DNA of 64,000 nt, taken from contig NZ_JAABLQ010000001.1 in assembly GCF_009915765.1 (NCBI RefSeq), forward strand, positions 1,426,001 through 1,490,000, read 5' to 3'. The translations under genes were made by a program, and so were the position numbers. The notes under the pieces are model-generated. The model made no database searches. It worked only from the letters and a program-made list of their open reading frames with translations, and had not been told where the DNA came from. This DNA is from Pannonibacter sp. XCT-53 (GTDB lineage Bacteria > Pseudomonadota > Alphaproteobacteria > Rhizobiales > Stappiaceae). Each line of letters opens with the position of its first letter. The stretch's first letter is position 1. This document shows positions 18,818-29,318 of the stretch, piece by piece.

Positions 18818-20380
18818 TTACGGCAGCGGCAGGACGGTGCCCCGGGCCCCGATGAGCTTGCCGAACTGGCTGACGCGCTTGCGCAGCCGCTCGCCATCCA
18901 TATGCGCCAGACGGGCCGGCAGCCTGAGCATCAGCTCGTCCTCGGTCAGCAGGAACCCGGTCTCGAGCAGCACGCCCGGCATGGAGGCGGAGACGAGCGA
19001 CGCCACCCGGAGCGCCGCACCGAGAATGCGCGCGCGCTCCTTGAGACGGGTCGGCGTCAGCTCGCGCAGCCGCGGCGACAGGGCATCGTCGTTCAGGCCG
19101 GCATGCCGGTAGAACACGGCCATCGACAGGAAGGCCCGGCCCGGATGGTCGATGCCGACGAAGGCCGCGTTGGAAATGATGTTGAGGCTCTGTTCACCCC
19201 GGTAGTCCGGATGGGCGCGCCAGCCGATGTCGGACAGGAGACAGGCGGCGTGGCGCAGGCGGCGCTCGTCGTCGGTCTCCTCGATGCCGATCACCGGATA
19301 GAGCCGGTCCGTCCAGGTGATCAGCTCCTCGGCATGCTCGGGCGAGCGCGCGCGCAGCATGGCCAGCTCGCGTGCTGCCGACAGGAGCGGATCCTCCTTG
19401 CGCAGCGCCGGCGGCAGCATCTCGTAGAGCAGCCCCTCGCGGACACCGGTGGCGGAGAAGACCACCCGGTCTGCCTTCATCGCCCGCAGCACCTTTTCCA
19501 TCACCACGGCCCCGAAGGGCAGCAGCACCCGCCGCTGACGCGAGACGGATTCGATGTAGTCGAGGCTCTCGACGTCGCGCTGGGATACCATGCGGCAGAA
19601 CTCGATCGCCTCTTCCGCCGGCATCTCGTAATTGTGCATGACATGCAGCGGGTAGCCGGCCTCGAAGAGATGCAGGCGGCCGAGCGAGCGCCAGGTGCCA
19701 CCGACGGCGTAGAAGGTGTGGCGCGCCGCGCGGGTCGGCCATTTGGCTGTGGCGAGCGCATCCTCGACGATCTTCTGCGCCCGGGCGATGCGGCCACCCG
19801 AGGCTTCCTGCAGGCGCAGGCCGCCGAGCGGGAAGGTTTCCCCCTGCCCCACGCCGCGCGGTCCGATGGAGACAAGCTCGAGACTGCCGCCGCCGAGATC
19901 ACCGACAACGCCTTGCGGCTTCCAGAAGCCGGAGACAATGCCGAGCGCGGAGTAATAGGCCTCCTCGGAGCCGTTGAGAATGCGCACCGGCACGCCGGTG
20001 ACCCGCTCCACCTCGGCCACGAAGGCCGGGCCGTTGCTGGCATCGCGCGCGGCCGCAGTGGCCAGCACGTGGATGGACTGGACGCCGATGTGCTCGCACA
20101 GGCAGCGGAAGCGGTGGAGGGCCGCAAGCGCGGCCTGCACCGGCTCCTGCATCAGCTCGCCGGTGGTGGCAAGCCCGCGTCCCAGACCGGCGAGAAGCTT
20201 CTCGTTGAACAGGATCGTGGGCGCACGGGCCTCGCGTTCGTAGACCACAAGGCGGACCGAGTTGGAGCCGATGTCGATGACGGCGATCGGCCCCGATCCG
20301 TTGAGACGGCCCCTGGCGGGGGGATGCTTGGCGTTGCGGTCAGCCACGCTTCGGTCGCTCCATGATGTGGCGGGGGGCAT
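18818..20380 (-). CDS. ppx: exopolyphosphatase (Ppx/GppA family)
   Basis: About 520 residues from ATG 20380; a TTG at 20389 is also possible. The actin-like ATPase fold is shown by [14 protein letters not shown] near residue 30 and [14 protein letters not shown] near 160, followed by a C-terminal HD-like helical region ([17 protein letters not shown], residues about 375-395). It hydrolyses terminal phosphate from polyphosphate, or pppGpp in GppA relatives. Its start overlaps the ppk 3' end by about 40 bases, so synthesis and breakdown of polyphosphate are translated from one message. Confidence 0.93.
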   Translation of the reverse strand: MPPATSWSDRSVADRNAKHPPARGRLNGSGPIAVIDIGSNSVRLVVYEREARAPTILFNEKLLAGLGRGLATTGELMQEPVQAALAALHRFRCLCEHIGVQSIHVLATAAARDASNGPAFVAEVERVTGVPVRILNGSEEAYYSALGIVSGFWKPQGVVGDLGGGSLELVSIGPRGVGQGETFPLGGLRLQEASGGRIARAQKIVEDALATAKWPTRAARHTFYAVGGTWRSLGRLHLFEAGYPLHVMHNYEMPAEEAIEFCRMVSQRDVESLDYIESVSRQRRVLLPFGAVVMEKVLRAMKADRVVFSATGVREGLLYEMLPPALRKEDPLLSAARELAMLRARSPEHAEELITWTDRLYPVIGIEETDDERRLRHAACLLSDIGWRAHPDYRGEQSLNIISNAAFVGIDHPGRAFLSMAVFYRHAGLNDDALSPRLRELTPTRLKERARILGAALRVASLVSASMPGVLLETGFLLTEDELMLRLPARLAHMDGERLRKRVSQFGKLIGARGTVLPLP

Positions 20381-22574
20381 CGGCGGCAACGGTCTTGCCC
20401 CGGCCGGACAGGGACGGGTTGGTCATGAAATAGCGATGGGCGTTGAAGGGCTCTTCTCCGGGCGCGGGCGAGATGCGCTCGTGCGAGCCGTCGGGCAGGA
20501 TGCGCCAGCTCTGCTGGTTGTCCTTGAGATTGGCCACCATGATCTGGTTCAGCACCTGCTCGTGCACCGTGGGCGTCAGCATCGGCGCCAGGATCTCGAC
20601 GCGGCGGTCGATGTTGCGCGGCATCATGTCGGCCGAGCCGATGTAGACATGGGCGTCGGGCGACGGCAGGCCGTGGCCGTTGCCGAAGCAGAAGACGCGG
20701 CTGTGCTCGAGGAAGCGGCCGACGATGGACTTGGCGCGGATGTTCTCCGACAGGCCCGGGATGCCCGGCCGCAGGCAGCAGATGCCGCGCACGACGAGAT
20801 CCACCTGCACGCCGGCCTGGCTTGCCCGGTAGAGCGCATCGATGACACCGGGATCGACCAGCGAGTTCATCTTCATCCAGATCTGGGCCGGCCGCCCGGC
20901 GCGGGCGTGGCCGATCTCGGCCTCGGTCAGCTCGATGATGCGGTTGCGCAGGGTGATCGGCGAGACGGCGAGGCGTTTCAGCTCGGCCGGCTCGGCGTAA
21001 CCGGTGATGAAGTTGAAGACCCGGGCCACATCGGCGGCAATGTCGGGATCATCGGTGAAATAGGACAGGTCCGTGTACACCCGCGCGGTGATCGGATGGT
21101 AGTTGCCCGTGCCGATGTGGACATAGGTCTTCAGCTCGCCGCTCTCGCGGCGCACGACCATCGACAGCTTGGCGTGGGTCTTCAGCTCGATGAAGCCGAA
21201 GACCACCTGCACGCCGGCGCGCTCCAGATCGCGCGCCCAGCGGATGTTGGCCTCCTCGTCGAACCGCGCCTTCAGCTCGACCAGCGCCGTCACGGACTTG
21301 CCCGCCTCGGCCGCCTCGGCCAGCGCCTTGACGATGGGACTGTCCTTGGAGGTGCGGTAGAGCGTCTGCTTGATGGCCACCACATCCGGATCCTGGGCGG
21401 CCTGGCGCAGGTACTGCACCACCACGTCGAAGGATTCGTAGGGGTGGTGGACGATGATGTCCTTCTGCTGGATGGCCGAGAAGCAGTCGCCGCCATGCTG
21501 GCGGATGCGCTCGGGGAAGCGGGCCGTGTAGGGCTCGAACTTGAGGTCCTCGCGGTCGAGGGCGACGAGCTGGGACAGGTTGTCGAGCGCCAGCAGGCCA
21601 TCGACGAGGAAGGTCTCGGCATCGGTGACGCCGAGCGCGTTGGTGACGAAGGCTCGCAGCGACGCCGGCGCGGTGCCGTCAATCTCCAGCCGGATGACCG
21701 AGCCGCGACGGCGGCGCTTCAGCGCGCTCTCGAACAGGCGGACGAGATCCTCGGCCTCCTCCTCGATCTCGATGTCGCTGTCGCGGATGACGCGGAAGGC
21801 GCCCTTGCCCCTGATTTCATATCCAGGGAAAAGACGCCCGACGAAGAGTCCGATGACCTTTTCAATGGTAATGAAGCGAGCCTCGCCGAGCCCCGTGTCG
21901 GGCAGGCGGACGAAGCGGTCCATATGCCCGGGAACGCGCAGCAGCGCGGTCATGCCGCGCCCGCCGCGGATCGGCGCCAGCTCGAACACGACCGAGAAGC
22001 CGAGATTGGGGATGAAGGGGAACGGATGCGCCGGATCGATGGCGAGCGGCGTCAGGACGGGGAAGATGTGGCCAAGGAAATGGCCCTCGAGCCAGACCCG
22101 CTCCTCGGCGGTGAGGTCCTGGGCCAGCAGGATGCGGATGCCGGACTGGACCAGCTCGGAGCGGATCTGGCGCCACAGGCGCTGCTGTTCGCTCTGCAGG
22201 CGCTGGCAGGCGGCGGTGATGCGTTCCAGCTGCTCGCTCGGCGTCAGGCCATCGTCGGAGCGGAAGGTCACGTCGGCCCGCTGCTGGCCGCGCAGGCCCG
22301 CGACGCGCACCATGAAGAACTCGTCGAGATTGTTGGCCGAGATCGACAGGAAGCGCAGCCGCTCCAGAAGCGGATGGTTCGTGTTGACGGATTCCTCGAG
22401 CACCCGGTGGTTGAACTGCAGCCAGGACAGCTCCCGGTTCATGAAGCGCGCAGGCGACTGCATCAGGTCTTCGACGGACATGGCCGGAACCTCGCTCAAA
22501 GTGACCTGGCCGGCAATTCCGGCCGGGATGGCGGCTGCCGCGCCAAGCTGCGACACTTCCAACCTGTCCTGCAC
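20340..22574 (-). CDS. ppk: polyphosphate kinase 1
   Basis: 744 residues from a GTG at 22574; an ATG at 22481 ([10 protein letters not shown]) with GAGG upstream is an equally good start and would give 713. The family N domain begins [19 protein letters not shown]. The catalytic part shows [32 protein letters not shown], the phospho-accepting His in [14 protein letters not shown], and [19 protein letters not shown]. It polymerises ATP gamma-phosphate into polyphosphate at the membrane. It sits third in the perM-hdaA-ppk-ppx operon, an order I recognise from many Rhizobiales. Confidence 0.96.
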   Translation of the reverse strand: MQDRLEVSQLGAAAAIPAGIAGQVTLSEVPAMSVEDLMQSPARFMNRELSWLQFNHRVLEESVNTNHPLLERLRFLSISANNLDEFFMVRVAGLRGQQRADVTFRSDDGLTPSEQLERITAACQRLQSEQQRLWRQIRSELVQSGIRILLAQDLTAEERVWLEGHFLGHIFPVLTPLAIDPAHPFPFIPNLGFSVVFELAPIRGGRGMTALLRVPGHMDRFVRLPDTGLGEARFITIEKVIGLFVGRLFPGYEIRGKGAFRVIRDSDIEIEEEAEDLVRLFESALKRRRRGSVIRLEIDGTAPASLRAFVTNALGVTDAETFLVDGLLALDNLSQLVALDREDLKFEPYTARFPERIRQHGGDCFSAIQQKDIIVHHPYESFDVVVQYLRQAAQDPDVVAIKQTLYRTSKDSPIVKALAEAAEAGKSVTALVELKARFDEEANIRWARDLERAGVQVVFGFIELKTHAKLSMVVRRESGELKTYVHIGTGNYHPITARVYTDLSYFTDDPDIAADVARVFNFITGYAEPAELKRLAVSPITLRNRIIELTEAEIGHARAGRPAQIWMKMNSLVDPGVIDALYRASQAGVQVDLVVRGICCLRPGIPGLSENIRAKSIVGRFLEHSRVFCFGNGHGLPSPDAHVYIGSADMMPRNIDRRVEILAPMLTPTVHEQVLNQIMVANLKDNQQSWRILPDGSHERISPAPGEEPFNAHRYFMTNPSLSGRGKTVAADAPRHIMERPKRG

Positions 22575-22637
22575 GATCGTTCCCTTTCCCGTTTTCGTCC
22601 CGGCCCTGCCGGATGCAGCCCCGCTGTCGGCTGCGGA

Positions 22638-23321
22638 TCAGTCCGTGCCGCTTTCCAGCCGCTCGAGCACACGCCCCGCAAGGGAACGCGTGATTCGGCA
22701 GCCGCCGGCAAGCGCTTCCGCATCGAGCGCCTCGACGACGCGGCCCGCAACGCCCAGCGAGCGTTCCATGCGTACCACAAGATAATCAACAACCGATGGA
22801 TCGATCATGACCTGCCGGTCGGCAAACAGCTTCACCAGCACCCGGCGCAGGAGGTCGTCATCCGGCTCGGCGATTTCCACCGGCGTGGCGGCCCGCAGGC
22901 GCGAGACCAGATCCGGCAGCGTGAGGTTCCAGGCGGCCGGCCAGGTTCGGCTGGTGACGAGCAGGCTGACGCCGGCCTGGCGCGCGGCATTGATGAGATG
23001 GAACAGCGCGGTCTCGTCAACGCCGCGATGGGCATTTTCCAGGGCGACGGGGCCCGCGGCGACCAGATCGGCAACCGCAGCCTCGGTGAGCGCGCGCGCC
23101 TCCAGCACGGTGGCCCCGGACAGGCGCCGCCAGATCTCGACCAGATGGGTCTTGCCGCTGCCCACCGGTCCGGCGAGGATCGTGACGGGGGCCGGCCAGG
23201 ACGGCCAGCTCTCGATCATTTCCAGCGCCGCGCGGTTGGCCTGCCCCACGAGATAGTCATCACGGCCGAGCGCCTGCTCGTGCGGCAGGATCAGGGGAAG
23301 CTGACGCGGTGTCTCTGGCAT
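22638..23321 (-). CDS. hdaA: DnaA regulatory inactivator homologue HdaA
   Basis: 227 residues from ATG 23321 (MPETPRQLPLILPHEQALG), the typical HdaA start including the QLPL clamp-binding motif. A degenerate AAA+ domain follows: P-loop AGPVGSGKTHL near residue 55, a sensor-like region, and C-terminal lid helices. HdaA binds the beta sliding clamp and promotes hydrolysis of DnaA-bound ATP, limiting re-initiation. Unlike DnaA it has no C-terminal DNA-binding domain. It lies 13 bases after perM and 63 before ppk, so it is in the operon. Confidence 0.9.
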   Translation of the reverse strand: MPETPRQLPLILPHEQALGRDDYLVGQANRAALEMIESWPSWPAPVTILAGPVGSGKTHLVEIWRRLSGATVLEARALTEAAVADLVAAGPVALENAHRGVDETALFHLINAARQAGVSLLVTSRTWPAAWNLTLPDLVSRLRAATPVEIAEPDDDLLRRVLVKLFADRQVMIDPSVVDYLVVRMERSLGVAGRVVEALDAEALAGGCRITRSLAGRVLERLESGTD

Positions 23322-23334
23322 GATCGGACGCAGG

Positions 23335-24438
23335 TTACTCCTCCGGCTGCGCGGCGACGGACGGCCCATTGTGGCCACCACCCGCGCCCCGGTACAAGGG
23401 GCTTGCTAGGTACTGCGTCAGGGCAAAACGCGCAAGCACGCCCACCATGGCCGCCGCCGGCACCGCAACCAGCAGGCCGACGAAGCCGAACAGGTAGCCG
23501 AAGGCAAACAGCGAGAACATCAGCCACACCGGATGCAGGCCGACGCTGGCGCCGACGAGCTTCGGCTGGAGGATGTTGCCCTCGATGAACTGGCCGACGC
23601 CGAACACCAGCGCGACGGCCAGGATCCAGGGCCAGTCCGGCCAGAACTGCACGATGGCGACCGACATCGAGGCAATCAGCCCCAGCGCGGCCCCGACAAA
23701 GGGAATGAAGCTGACGAGACCGGCGCCGATGCCGATCAGCAGGCCGAAATTGAGCCCGAGCATGACCAGCGAAACGGCGTAGAACATGCCCAGCAGGAAA
23801 CACACAGACACCTGGCCGCGGACGAAGCCGGCGACGGCCCCGTCCATCTCGCGGGCCAGCTGGCGCACGGTCTCGACATGCTCGCGCGGCAGCCAGCTGT
23901 CGATGCGCTCGATCATGTGGTCCCAGTCGAGCAGCAGGTAGAAGGCCACGACCGGCGTGATGACGAAGAGCGACAGGATCGACAGCAGCGCCTGGCCGCC
24001 GCTCCAGACCGACGTGAGCAGCCCGCCAAGCCAGGAGGCACCGCGAGACATGATCGCGCCCAGCGACGACTGCAGGTCCGTGACCGACAGGCCGGAGATC
24101 GTGGTCAGCCGGTCGCCAAGGTTTTCGGTGATGAGGCTCTGCAGCGAGCGCACGAGCGCCGGAAGGCGGTCGATGAAGCCCAGCATCTGGTTGCCGAGCA
24201 CCGGCACCAGCAGGATCAGCACCACGGCCAGGATGATGACGAAGGCCAGCAGGATCGTCAGGGTCGCCGCCAGCCGGTTCATGCCCATCCGCTCGAGCCG
24301 GTCGGCGACCGGGTCCAGCAGGTAGGCCAGCGCCATGCCGGCCACGAAGGGCAGGAGCACCGCGCTGAAGACCATCATGAACAGGACGAAGGCGATCAGC
24401 GACAGGAGCCAGAACTGGACTTGGCGGCGCAGGGTCAT
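23335..24438 (-). CDS. AI-2E/PerM-family transporter
   Basis: 367 residues from ATG 24438 (MTLRRQVQFWLL) with GGAG eight bases upstream. About eight hydrophobic segments are visible: two near the N terminus, one at about 60-85 (ILLAFVIILAVVLILLVPVL), a soluble middle, and a cluster in the C-terminal half including FGYLFGFVGLLVAVPAAAMVGVL, typical of the family. Members export small molecules or act in ion antiport; the substrate is unknown here. It is the first gene of the perM-hdaA-ppk-ppx operon, divergent from purM across 210 bases. Confidence 0.85.
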   Translation of the reverse strand: MTLRRQVQFWLLSLIAFVLFMMVFSAVLLPFVAGMALAYLLDPVADRLERMGMNRLAATLTILLAFVIILAVVLILLVPVLGNQMLGFIDRLPALVRSLQSLITENLGDRLTTISGLSVTDLQSSLGAIMSRGASWLGGLLTSVWSGGQALLSILSLFVITPVVAFYLLLDWDHMIERIDSWLPREHVETVRQLAREMDGAVAGFVRGQVSVCFLLGMFYAVSLVMLGLNFGLLIGIGAGLVSFIPFVGAALGLIASMSVAIVQFWPDWPWILAVALVFGVGQFIEGNILQPKLVGASVGLHPVWLMFSLFAFGYLFGFVGLLVAVPAAAMVGVLARFALTQYLASPLYRGAGGGHNGPSVAAQPEE

Positions 24439-24648
24439 GCGAGGTCTCCACGGGCGGCCCTTGGGCCCTTCCCTGCCAGATAGGAGCGCACGGGCGTCAT
24501 GGTCAAGCAGACAACGCCGCCGGCCCGCGCAGGCCGGCGAACATCCGCCGGAAAAGCAGGGCGAAGGGCCGTTCCCGATTGCATGGCCTGACAAAATGAG
24601 GCATTGCCCTGCGGCATCGGACATAACCGGCTTACGGAGACGTGACCC

Positions 24649-25740
24649 ATGAGCGCGCAGGACCGCGGGGGGCAGAACGGCCTCACCTATTCCCAATCGG
24701 GTGTGGACATCGACGCGGGCAACGCGCTCGTCAAGCGCATCGCGCCGCTGGTCAAGGCGACGGCCCGCTCCGGCGCGGACAGCGCCATCGGCGGCTTCGG
24801 CGGCATCTTCGATCTCAAGGCGGCCGGCTTTTCCGATCCGCTGCTGGTGGCCGCCAATGACGGCGTCGGCACCAAGCTGAAGGTCGCCATCGACACCGGC
24901 TGCCATGACACGGTCGGCATCGACCTCGTCGCCATGTGCGTCAACGATCTGGTGGTGCAGGGCGCCGAGCCGCTGTTCTTCCTCGACTATTACGCCACCG
25001 GCGCGCTGGACGTGGACACGGCGACTGCCGTCGTCGGCGGCATCGCGGAGGGCTGCAAGATCGCCGGCTGCGCGCTGATCGGCGGCGAGACGGCGGAAAT
25101 GCCGGGCATGTATTCCAAGGGCGACTATGACCTTGCCGGCTTTGCCGTCGGCGCGGTCGAGCGCGAGAACCTGCTGCCGCGCCCCGACGTGACGGAGGGC
25201 GACGTGCTCCTCGCCCTCTCCTCCTCCGGCGTCCATTCCAACGGCTATTCGCTGGTGCGCAAGATCGTCGAGGTCTCCGGGCTCACCTATGAGGCCGACG
25301 CCCCGTTCCAGGGCGGCACCAGGCTCGGCGAGGCGCTGATGACGCCGACGCGCATCTATGTGAAGCCGCTGCTTGCCGCCCTCAAGGCGACCTCCGGCAT
25401 CAAGGCGCTGGCGCATATCACCGGCGGCGGCCTGACCGAGAACCTGCCGCGCGTGCTGCCGAAGGGCAGCGTTGCCCGCATCGACCTGGCGAAGATCGCG
25501 GTGCCGGGCGTGTTCAAGTGGCTGGCGAAGGCCGGCAACGTGGCCGAAAGCGAAATGCTGCGCACCTTCAACTGCGGCGTCGGCATGGTCGTCGTGGTCG
25601 AGGCCGGCGCGGAAGCGGCCGTACGGGCCGCACTGGAAGCGGCCGGCGAGACCGTCTCCACCCTCGGCCGCATCGAGGCCGGCTCGGGCGACGGCGAGGC
25701 GCATGTCGCCTACGCCAACCATCTGGACCTTGGCGCATGA
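24649..25740 (+). CDS. purM: phosphoribosylformylglycinamidine cyclo-ligase
   Basis: 363 residues; ATG 24649 has GGAGA upstream. It carries the PurM/AIRS fold marks: [12 protein letters not shown] at the N terminus, [11 protein letters not shown] near residue 70, [24 protein letters not shown] near 145, and [13 protein letters not shown] near 265. It converts FGAM to AIR with ATP, the fifth step of purine synthesis. Its stop overlaps the purN start in ATGA, so the two are translationally coupled. Confidence 0.97.
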   Translation: MSAQDRGGQNGLTYSQSGVDIDAGNALVKRIAPLVKATARSGADSAIGGFGGIFDLKAAGFSDPLLVAANDGVGTKLKVAIDTGCHDTVGIDLVAMCVNDLVVQGAEPLFFLDYYATGALDVDTATAVVGGIAEGCKIAGCALIGGETAEMPGMYSKGDYDLAGFAVGAVERENLLPRPDVTEGDVLLALSSSGVHSNGYSLVRKIVEVSGLTYEADAPFQGGTRLGEALMTPTRIYVKPLLAALKATSGIKALAHITGGGLTENLPRVLPKGSVARIDLAKIAVPGVFKWLAKAGNVAESEMLRTFNCGVGMVVVVEAGAEAAVRAALEAAGETVSTLGRIEAGSGDGEAHVAYANHLDLGA

Positions 25741-26411
25741 GCAAGCGCCAGAAGGTCGGCGTGCTGATCTCGGGTCGCGGCAGCAACATGCTGTCGCTGA
25801 TCCGGGCGGCGCAGGCGCCTGACTACCCGGCCGAGATCGCGCTGGTCCTGTCGAACCGGCCGGACGCCGGCGGACTGGAGCGGGCCGCCGCCTTCGGCAT
25901 TGCCACGGCGGTGGTCGATCACAAGCCCTTCGGCCGCGACCGCGAGGCCTTCGAGAAGGCTGTCGACGCCGAACTGCAGGCAGCCGGCATCGAGCTGGTG
26001 GCGCTGGCCGGTTTCATGCGGCTCCTGTCGCCCTGGCTGGTGGAGCGCTGGGCCGGGCGCATGCTCAACATCCACCCCGCCCTGCTGCCGTCCTTCAAGG
26101 GCCTCGACACGCATGAGCGGGCGCTGGAAACCGGCGTGAAGCTGCATGGCGCGACCGTTCACTTCGTTTCCAGCGAAATGGATGCCGGGCCGATCATCAT
26201 GCAAGGGGCGGTGCCGGTCCTGGATGGCGACACGCCCGACACGCTCGGCGCCCGCGTGCTCGAGGTCGAGCACCGCATCTACCCGGAAGCCCTGGCGCTG
26301 ATTGCCTCCGGCACGGCGCGGCTCGAGGGCAACCGCGTCGTCCTCACGAACGCCGCCCGCGAGGCCACCGGCCAGCTGATCGCCCCGACGCTCCTGAACG
26401 GGCAGGACTGA
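25737..26411 (+). CDS. purN: phosphoribosylglycinamide formyltransferase
   Basis: 224 residues starting at the ATG that overlaps the purM stop. [10 protein letters not shown] near residue 12 binds the nucleotide substrate. [12 protein letters not shown] near 108 and the following His and Asp ([15 protein letters not shown]) are the catalytic formyl-transfer region. It uses 10-formyl-tetrahydrofolate to make FGAR, the third step of purine synthesis. It ends only seven bases before the convergent LysR-type gene. Confidence 0.97.
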   Translation: MSKRQKVGVLISGRGSNMLSLIRAAQAPDYPAEIALVLSNRPDAGGLERAAAFGIATAVVDHKPFGRDREAFEKAVDAELQAAGIELVALAGFMRLLSPWLVERWAGRMLNIHPALLPSFKGLDTHERALETGVKLHGATVHFVSSEMDAGPIIMQGAVPVLDGDTPDTLGARVLEVEHRIYPEALALIASGTARLEGNRVVLTNAAREATGQLIAPTLLNGQD

Positions 26412-26418
26412 CCGTCCT

Positions 26419-27339
26419 TCACGGCGCGGCAAGCGCCGCCACACCGTCCCGCCCTGCCCCGCCGTCCTGTTCGGCGCGGAAGGCGGAGACGGTGGCGAAG
26501 AAGGCGTCGTGCAGGACGCTTTTTTCCTCGGACAGGGCAAAGACCATCTCGTCATATTCCCGGCTCATCTCGGTGACCGTCAGCCGGCGGACAATGTCGG
26601 TGCGGCCCGTGCCGTTGCGCCACATGAAGCCGACGCCGAGACCGTTCACCACCGCCTCATAGACCGCATCGCGGGTGTCCAGCGTCAGCAGCGGCACCGG
26701 CTCGACGCCGGCTGCGCGGAAGGCGCGGTCGACGACGCGCTGGGTGGAGGAGCCGCGCGTGCGGAAGATCAGCGGCTCCTGCAGGAGGCGCTGGCAGCTC
26801 ACGCTGGGAAGGCCGGCCAGCGGGCTGGCGGGATGGACGATGGCGACCACATTCTGGCGCATCAGCAGGTCATGCCGGAAGCGGCCATCGCGCGGCACGT
26901 CCGGCAGGATGCCGATGTCGACGGCCCGGGTCAGCACGGCGCGGGTGATCGCCTCGTGCGAGCCGGTCTCGACGGCAATCTCGATGCTGGGGTGGCGCTT
27001 GTGGAAGGCAGCGATGAGCGCCATGCCGGGCATGGAATTGCCGAGGCCGATGGTCAGCCGGCCATTCAGCAGCGTGTTGTGGCGCATCAGGATGCGCATG
27101 GCGTGGCGCTCGGCCTCGGCCATGCGCTCGGCCACGTCGCAGAGCTCGAGACAGACGGGGGTGGCCTGCAGCAGGCCGTTCTTGCGGTCAAACAGGCGGA
27201 CGCCGAACTCGGCTTCCAGATCGCGCACATGGCGGGAGATGGCCGGCTGGGACAGGCCCAGCGCGCGGGCGGCGGCGGCATAGGAACCGCCGGCGGCCAC
27301 GGCATTGACGGCGCGGATGCGGGACAGGGTCAGGGACAT
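26419..27339 (-). CDS. LysR-family transcriptional regulator of the adjacent ABC cluster
   Basis: 306 residues from ATG 27339 (MSLTLSRIRAVNAVAAG). The N-terminal winged helix-turn-helix is clear (SYAAAARALGLSQPAISRHVRDLEAE region, residues about 16-42), then the periplasmic-binding-like effector domain. It is divergent from the HAD-ABC operon across 280 bases, the usual position of a LysR regulator relative to its target, so it probably controls that importer. The effector is unknown, perhaps the imported compound. Confidence 0.88.
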   Translation of the reverse strand: MSLTLSRIRAVNAVAAGGSYAAAARALGLSQPAISRHVRDLEAEFGVRLFDRKNGLLQATPVCLELCDVAERMAEAERHAMRILMRHNTLLNGRLTIGLGNSMPGMALIAAFHKRHPSIEIAVETGSHEAITRAVLTRAVDIGILPDVPRDGRFRHDLLMRQNVVAIVHPASPLAGLPSVSCQRLLQEPLIFRTRGSSTQRVVDRAFRAAGVEPVPLLTLDTRDAVYEAVVNGLGVGFMWRNGTGRTDIVRRLTVTEMSREYDEMVFALSEEKSVLHDAFFATVSAFRAEQDGGAGRDGVAALAAP

Positions 27340-27445
27340 CGGACGGCTCGGCTGGCAAGGGTTCGGCAAGAGTTCGGCAAAAGATCCGCATGACCAAACC
27401 AAGTGTTTGATCTGCCCATACCCTAGGCTTTGTCTGTAACGGCCA

Positions 27446-27458
27446 CGTCACAGTGACG
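27446..27458. promoter_or_regulatory. inverted repeat between the LysR gene and the HAD-ABC operon
   Basis: CGTCAC and GTGACG flank a single central base, a perfect odd palindrome in the 280-base divergent intergenic region. It may be part of the LysR target. LysR sites are normally looser T-N11-A palindromes, so this is only a candidate. Confidence 0.3.
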
Positions 27459-27619
27459 GTGCAGTGTCGCCTCAACGCGGGCCAGCCTTCCAAGGACATC
27501 CAAAGGGCATCCAAAGGTTTGGCCGCATTCCACATCAACCGGGCATCCGTCCGGCGCGGGATCCCCGTCCTTGCGCCAACGGCAGAGGCTTGTCCGGCGC
27601 AGACAGGGCTGAGCGAGCA

Positions 27620-28384
27620 ATGCAGGCAGCAGGACCCCTTACCGTGACGCGGCTCGAAGGCGGGCTCGCCGATGCCTATGCGGCCGTGCTCTGCGACCTC
27701 GACGGCTGCCTGGTGTCGGGCGCCACGGCGCTGCCCGGCGCGGTCGATTTCGCCCGGTCCTGCGGGCCGCGCCTGTGGATCGTCTCCAACAATTCCTCCG
27801 ACACGGCAGCAAGCCTGTCGGACCGGCTGGCGACCCTCGGCTTCGACATTCCGCCGGAGCGGATCCTGCTGGCCGGCGAACAGGCCTTGCGCGACATCGC
27901 GGACCGGCGTCCGGGCGCGCGGATCTATCTGGCGGCGTCCGGCCGGCTGGAGGCGCTGGCCAGATCGCTGGGGCTGAGCCCGGTGACGCTGATGGCCGAC
28001 GTGGCGCTGCTGGCGCGGGATCCGGACTTCGGGCTGGTGCGCCTGTCGCAGCTGGTCCGGGTGCTGGCGGGGGGCGCGGAGCTGGTGGTGGCCAATCCGG
28101 ATCTGGTGCATCCGGGCGCCGATGGCCTGCCGGAACCGGAGACCGGCGCGCTGCTCGCCTCGCTGGCTGCCTGCTGGCCCGACCTCACCTACCAGACCGT
28201 CGGCAAGCCGCAGACGGCCCTGCTCAGCGAAGCCATGCGGCGGGCAGGCGTCGAGGCGGCAGAAGCCCTCTTTGTCGGCGACAACCCGCTCACCGACGGC
28301 ATCGCCGCCCAGCGCGCCGGGATTGCCTTCCTGCATGTGCTGCCCCCGGTGCTCGCCGCGCCCGGACCGACCAAGGGAGACTGA
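27620..28384 (+). CDS. HAD-family (NagD-like, subclass IIA) phosphatase
   Basis: 254 residues from ATG 27620. Motif I is CDLDGCLVSG near residue 25, with nucleophile Asp and general-acid Asp. Motif II is IVSNNSS near 57. The conserved Lys lies in the VGKPQTALL region near 195 and motif IV is GDNPLTDGIAA near 217. NagD-type enzymes dephosphorylate small metabolites such as nucleotides or sugar phosphates. It is the first gene of an operon with a peptide-type importer, three bases before the first permease. This implies that the imported compound, or a product of it, is phosphorylated. Confidence 0.85.
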   Translation: MQAAGPLTVTRLEGGLADAYAAVLCDLDGCLVSGATALPGAVDFARSCGPRLWIVSNNSSDTAASLSDRLATLGFDIPPERILLAGEQALRDIADRRPGARIYLAASGRLEALARSLGLSPVTLMADVALLARDPDFGLVRLSQLVRVLAGGAELVVANPDLVHPGADGLPEPETGALLASLAACWPDLTYQTVGKPQTALLSEAMRRAGVEAAEALFVGDNPLTDGIAAQRAGIAFLHVLPPVLAAPGPTKGD

Positions 28385-28387
28385 CCG

Positions 28388-29314
28388 ATGCTGGCCTATA
28401 CCCTGCGCACGCTGGCCAAGATGGTGATCACGCTGTTTGCGATCGTCACCCTCGTGTTCTTCGCCACCCGTCTCTCCGGCAATCCGATCGACTTCGTTCT
28501 GGGCGAAGGGATCACCAAGGAGGACCGGGCGCTGCTGATTGCCTATTACGGGCTCGATGGCAGCGTGTGGACGCAGTACCTGCGCTATCTGGCGGCCTTC
28601 GTCGACGGCCAGTTCGGGCTCTCCTTCCTGGAGCGGCGGCCGGTGGCCGATGTGGTGGCCGAACGGCTGTGGCCGACGGCCCAGCTGATCCTGAGCGCGA
28701 CAGCCTTCACGCTGCTGGTGTCCATCCCCCTTGGCATCCTGGCCGCGCTGAAGCGCAAGTCCTGGGTGGGCAGTGCCGTGATGACGGTGGCCTTCCTCGG
28801 GCTGGCAGTGCCCAACTTCGTGCTGGCGACGCTGCTGGTGCTGGTCTTTGCCTATCTGCTCAACTGGCTGCCGATCGTGGGCAATGGCACGCCGGCGCAT
28901 TTCATCCTGCCGACCATCGCCCTCTCCGGCCTGCTGATCGCCGCCCTCACCCGCTTCACCCGCAACGCCATGCTGGATGTGCTCAGCCAGGACTACATGC
29001 GCACGGCCCGGGCCAAGGGGCTGAAGGAACGGCGGGTGATCCTGAAGCACGGCCTCGGCAATGCCTCGATCACGCTGCTGTCGGTCATTGGCCTGCAGGT
29101 GGCGGGGCTCGCCGCGGCCGGCAGCGTGGTGATCGAGAGCATCTTTGCCTGGCCCGGCATCGGCCAGCTGCTCGTGCGCTCGGCGATCCTGCGCGATTAC
29201 CCGGTGCTGCAGTTCGGCGTCCTCACCGTTGCCATCGCCGTCATCGTCATCAACGCCGTGATCGACATTGCCTATGCCTATGCCGATCCGCGCATCCGCC
29301 TTGCGAAAGGATAA
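28388..29314 (+). CDS. peptide-type ABC importer permease (DppB/OppB family)
   Basis: 308 residues, six hydrophobic segments. The N terminus (LAYTLRTLAKMVITLFAIVTLVFF) is the OppB-type first helix followed by a periplasmic loop. The cytoplasmic coupling loop has the EAA-like signature around DYMRTARAKGLKERRVILKHGL near residue 200. It forms the inner-membrane channel with the next gene's product, from which it is separated by four bases. Confidence 0.92.
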   Translation: MLAYTLRTLAKMVITLFAIVTLVFFATRLSGNPIDFVLGEGITKEDRALLIAYYGLDGSVWTQYLRYLAAFVDGQFGLSFLERRPVADVVAERLWPTAQLILSATAFTLLVSIPLGILAALKRKSWVGSAVMTVAFLGLAVPNFVLATLLVLVFAYLLNWLPIVGNGTPAHFILPTIALSGLLIAALTRFTRNAMLDVLSQDYMRTARAKGLKERRVILKHGLGNASITLLSVIGLQVAGLAAAGSVVIESIFAWPGIGQLLVRSAILRDYPVLQFGVLTVAIAVIVINAVIDIAYAYADPRIRLAKG

Positions 29315-29318
29315 GCCC

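Noticed and set aside
24439..24648. Purine riboswitch before purM
   Set aside because: No purine-aptamer core pattern was found in the 210-base leader.
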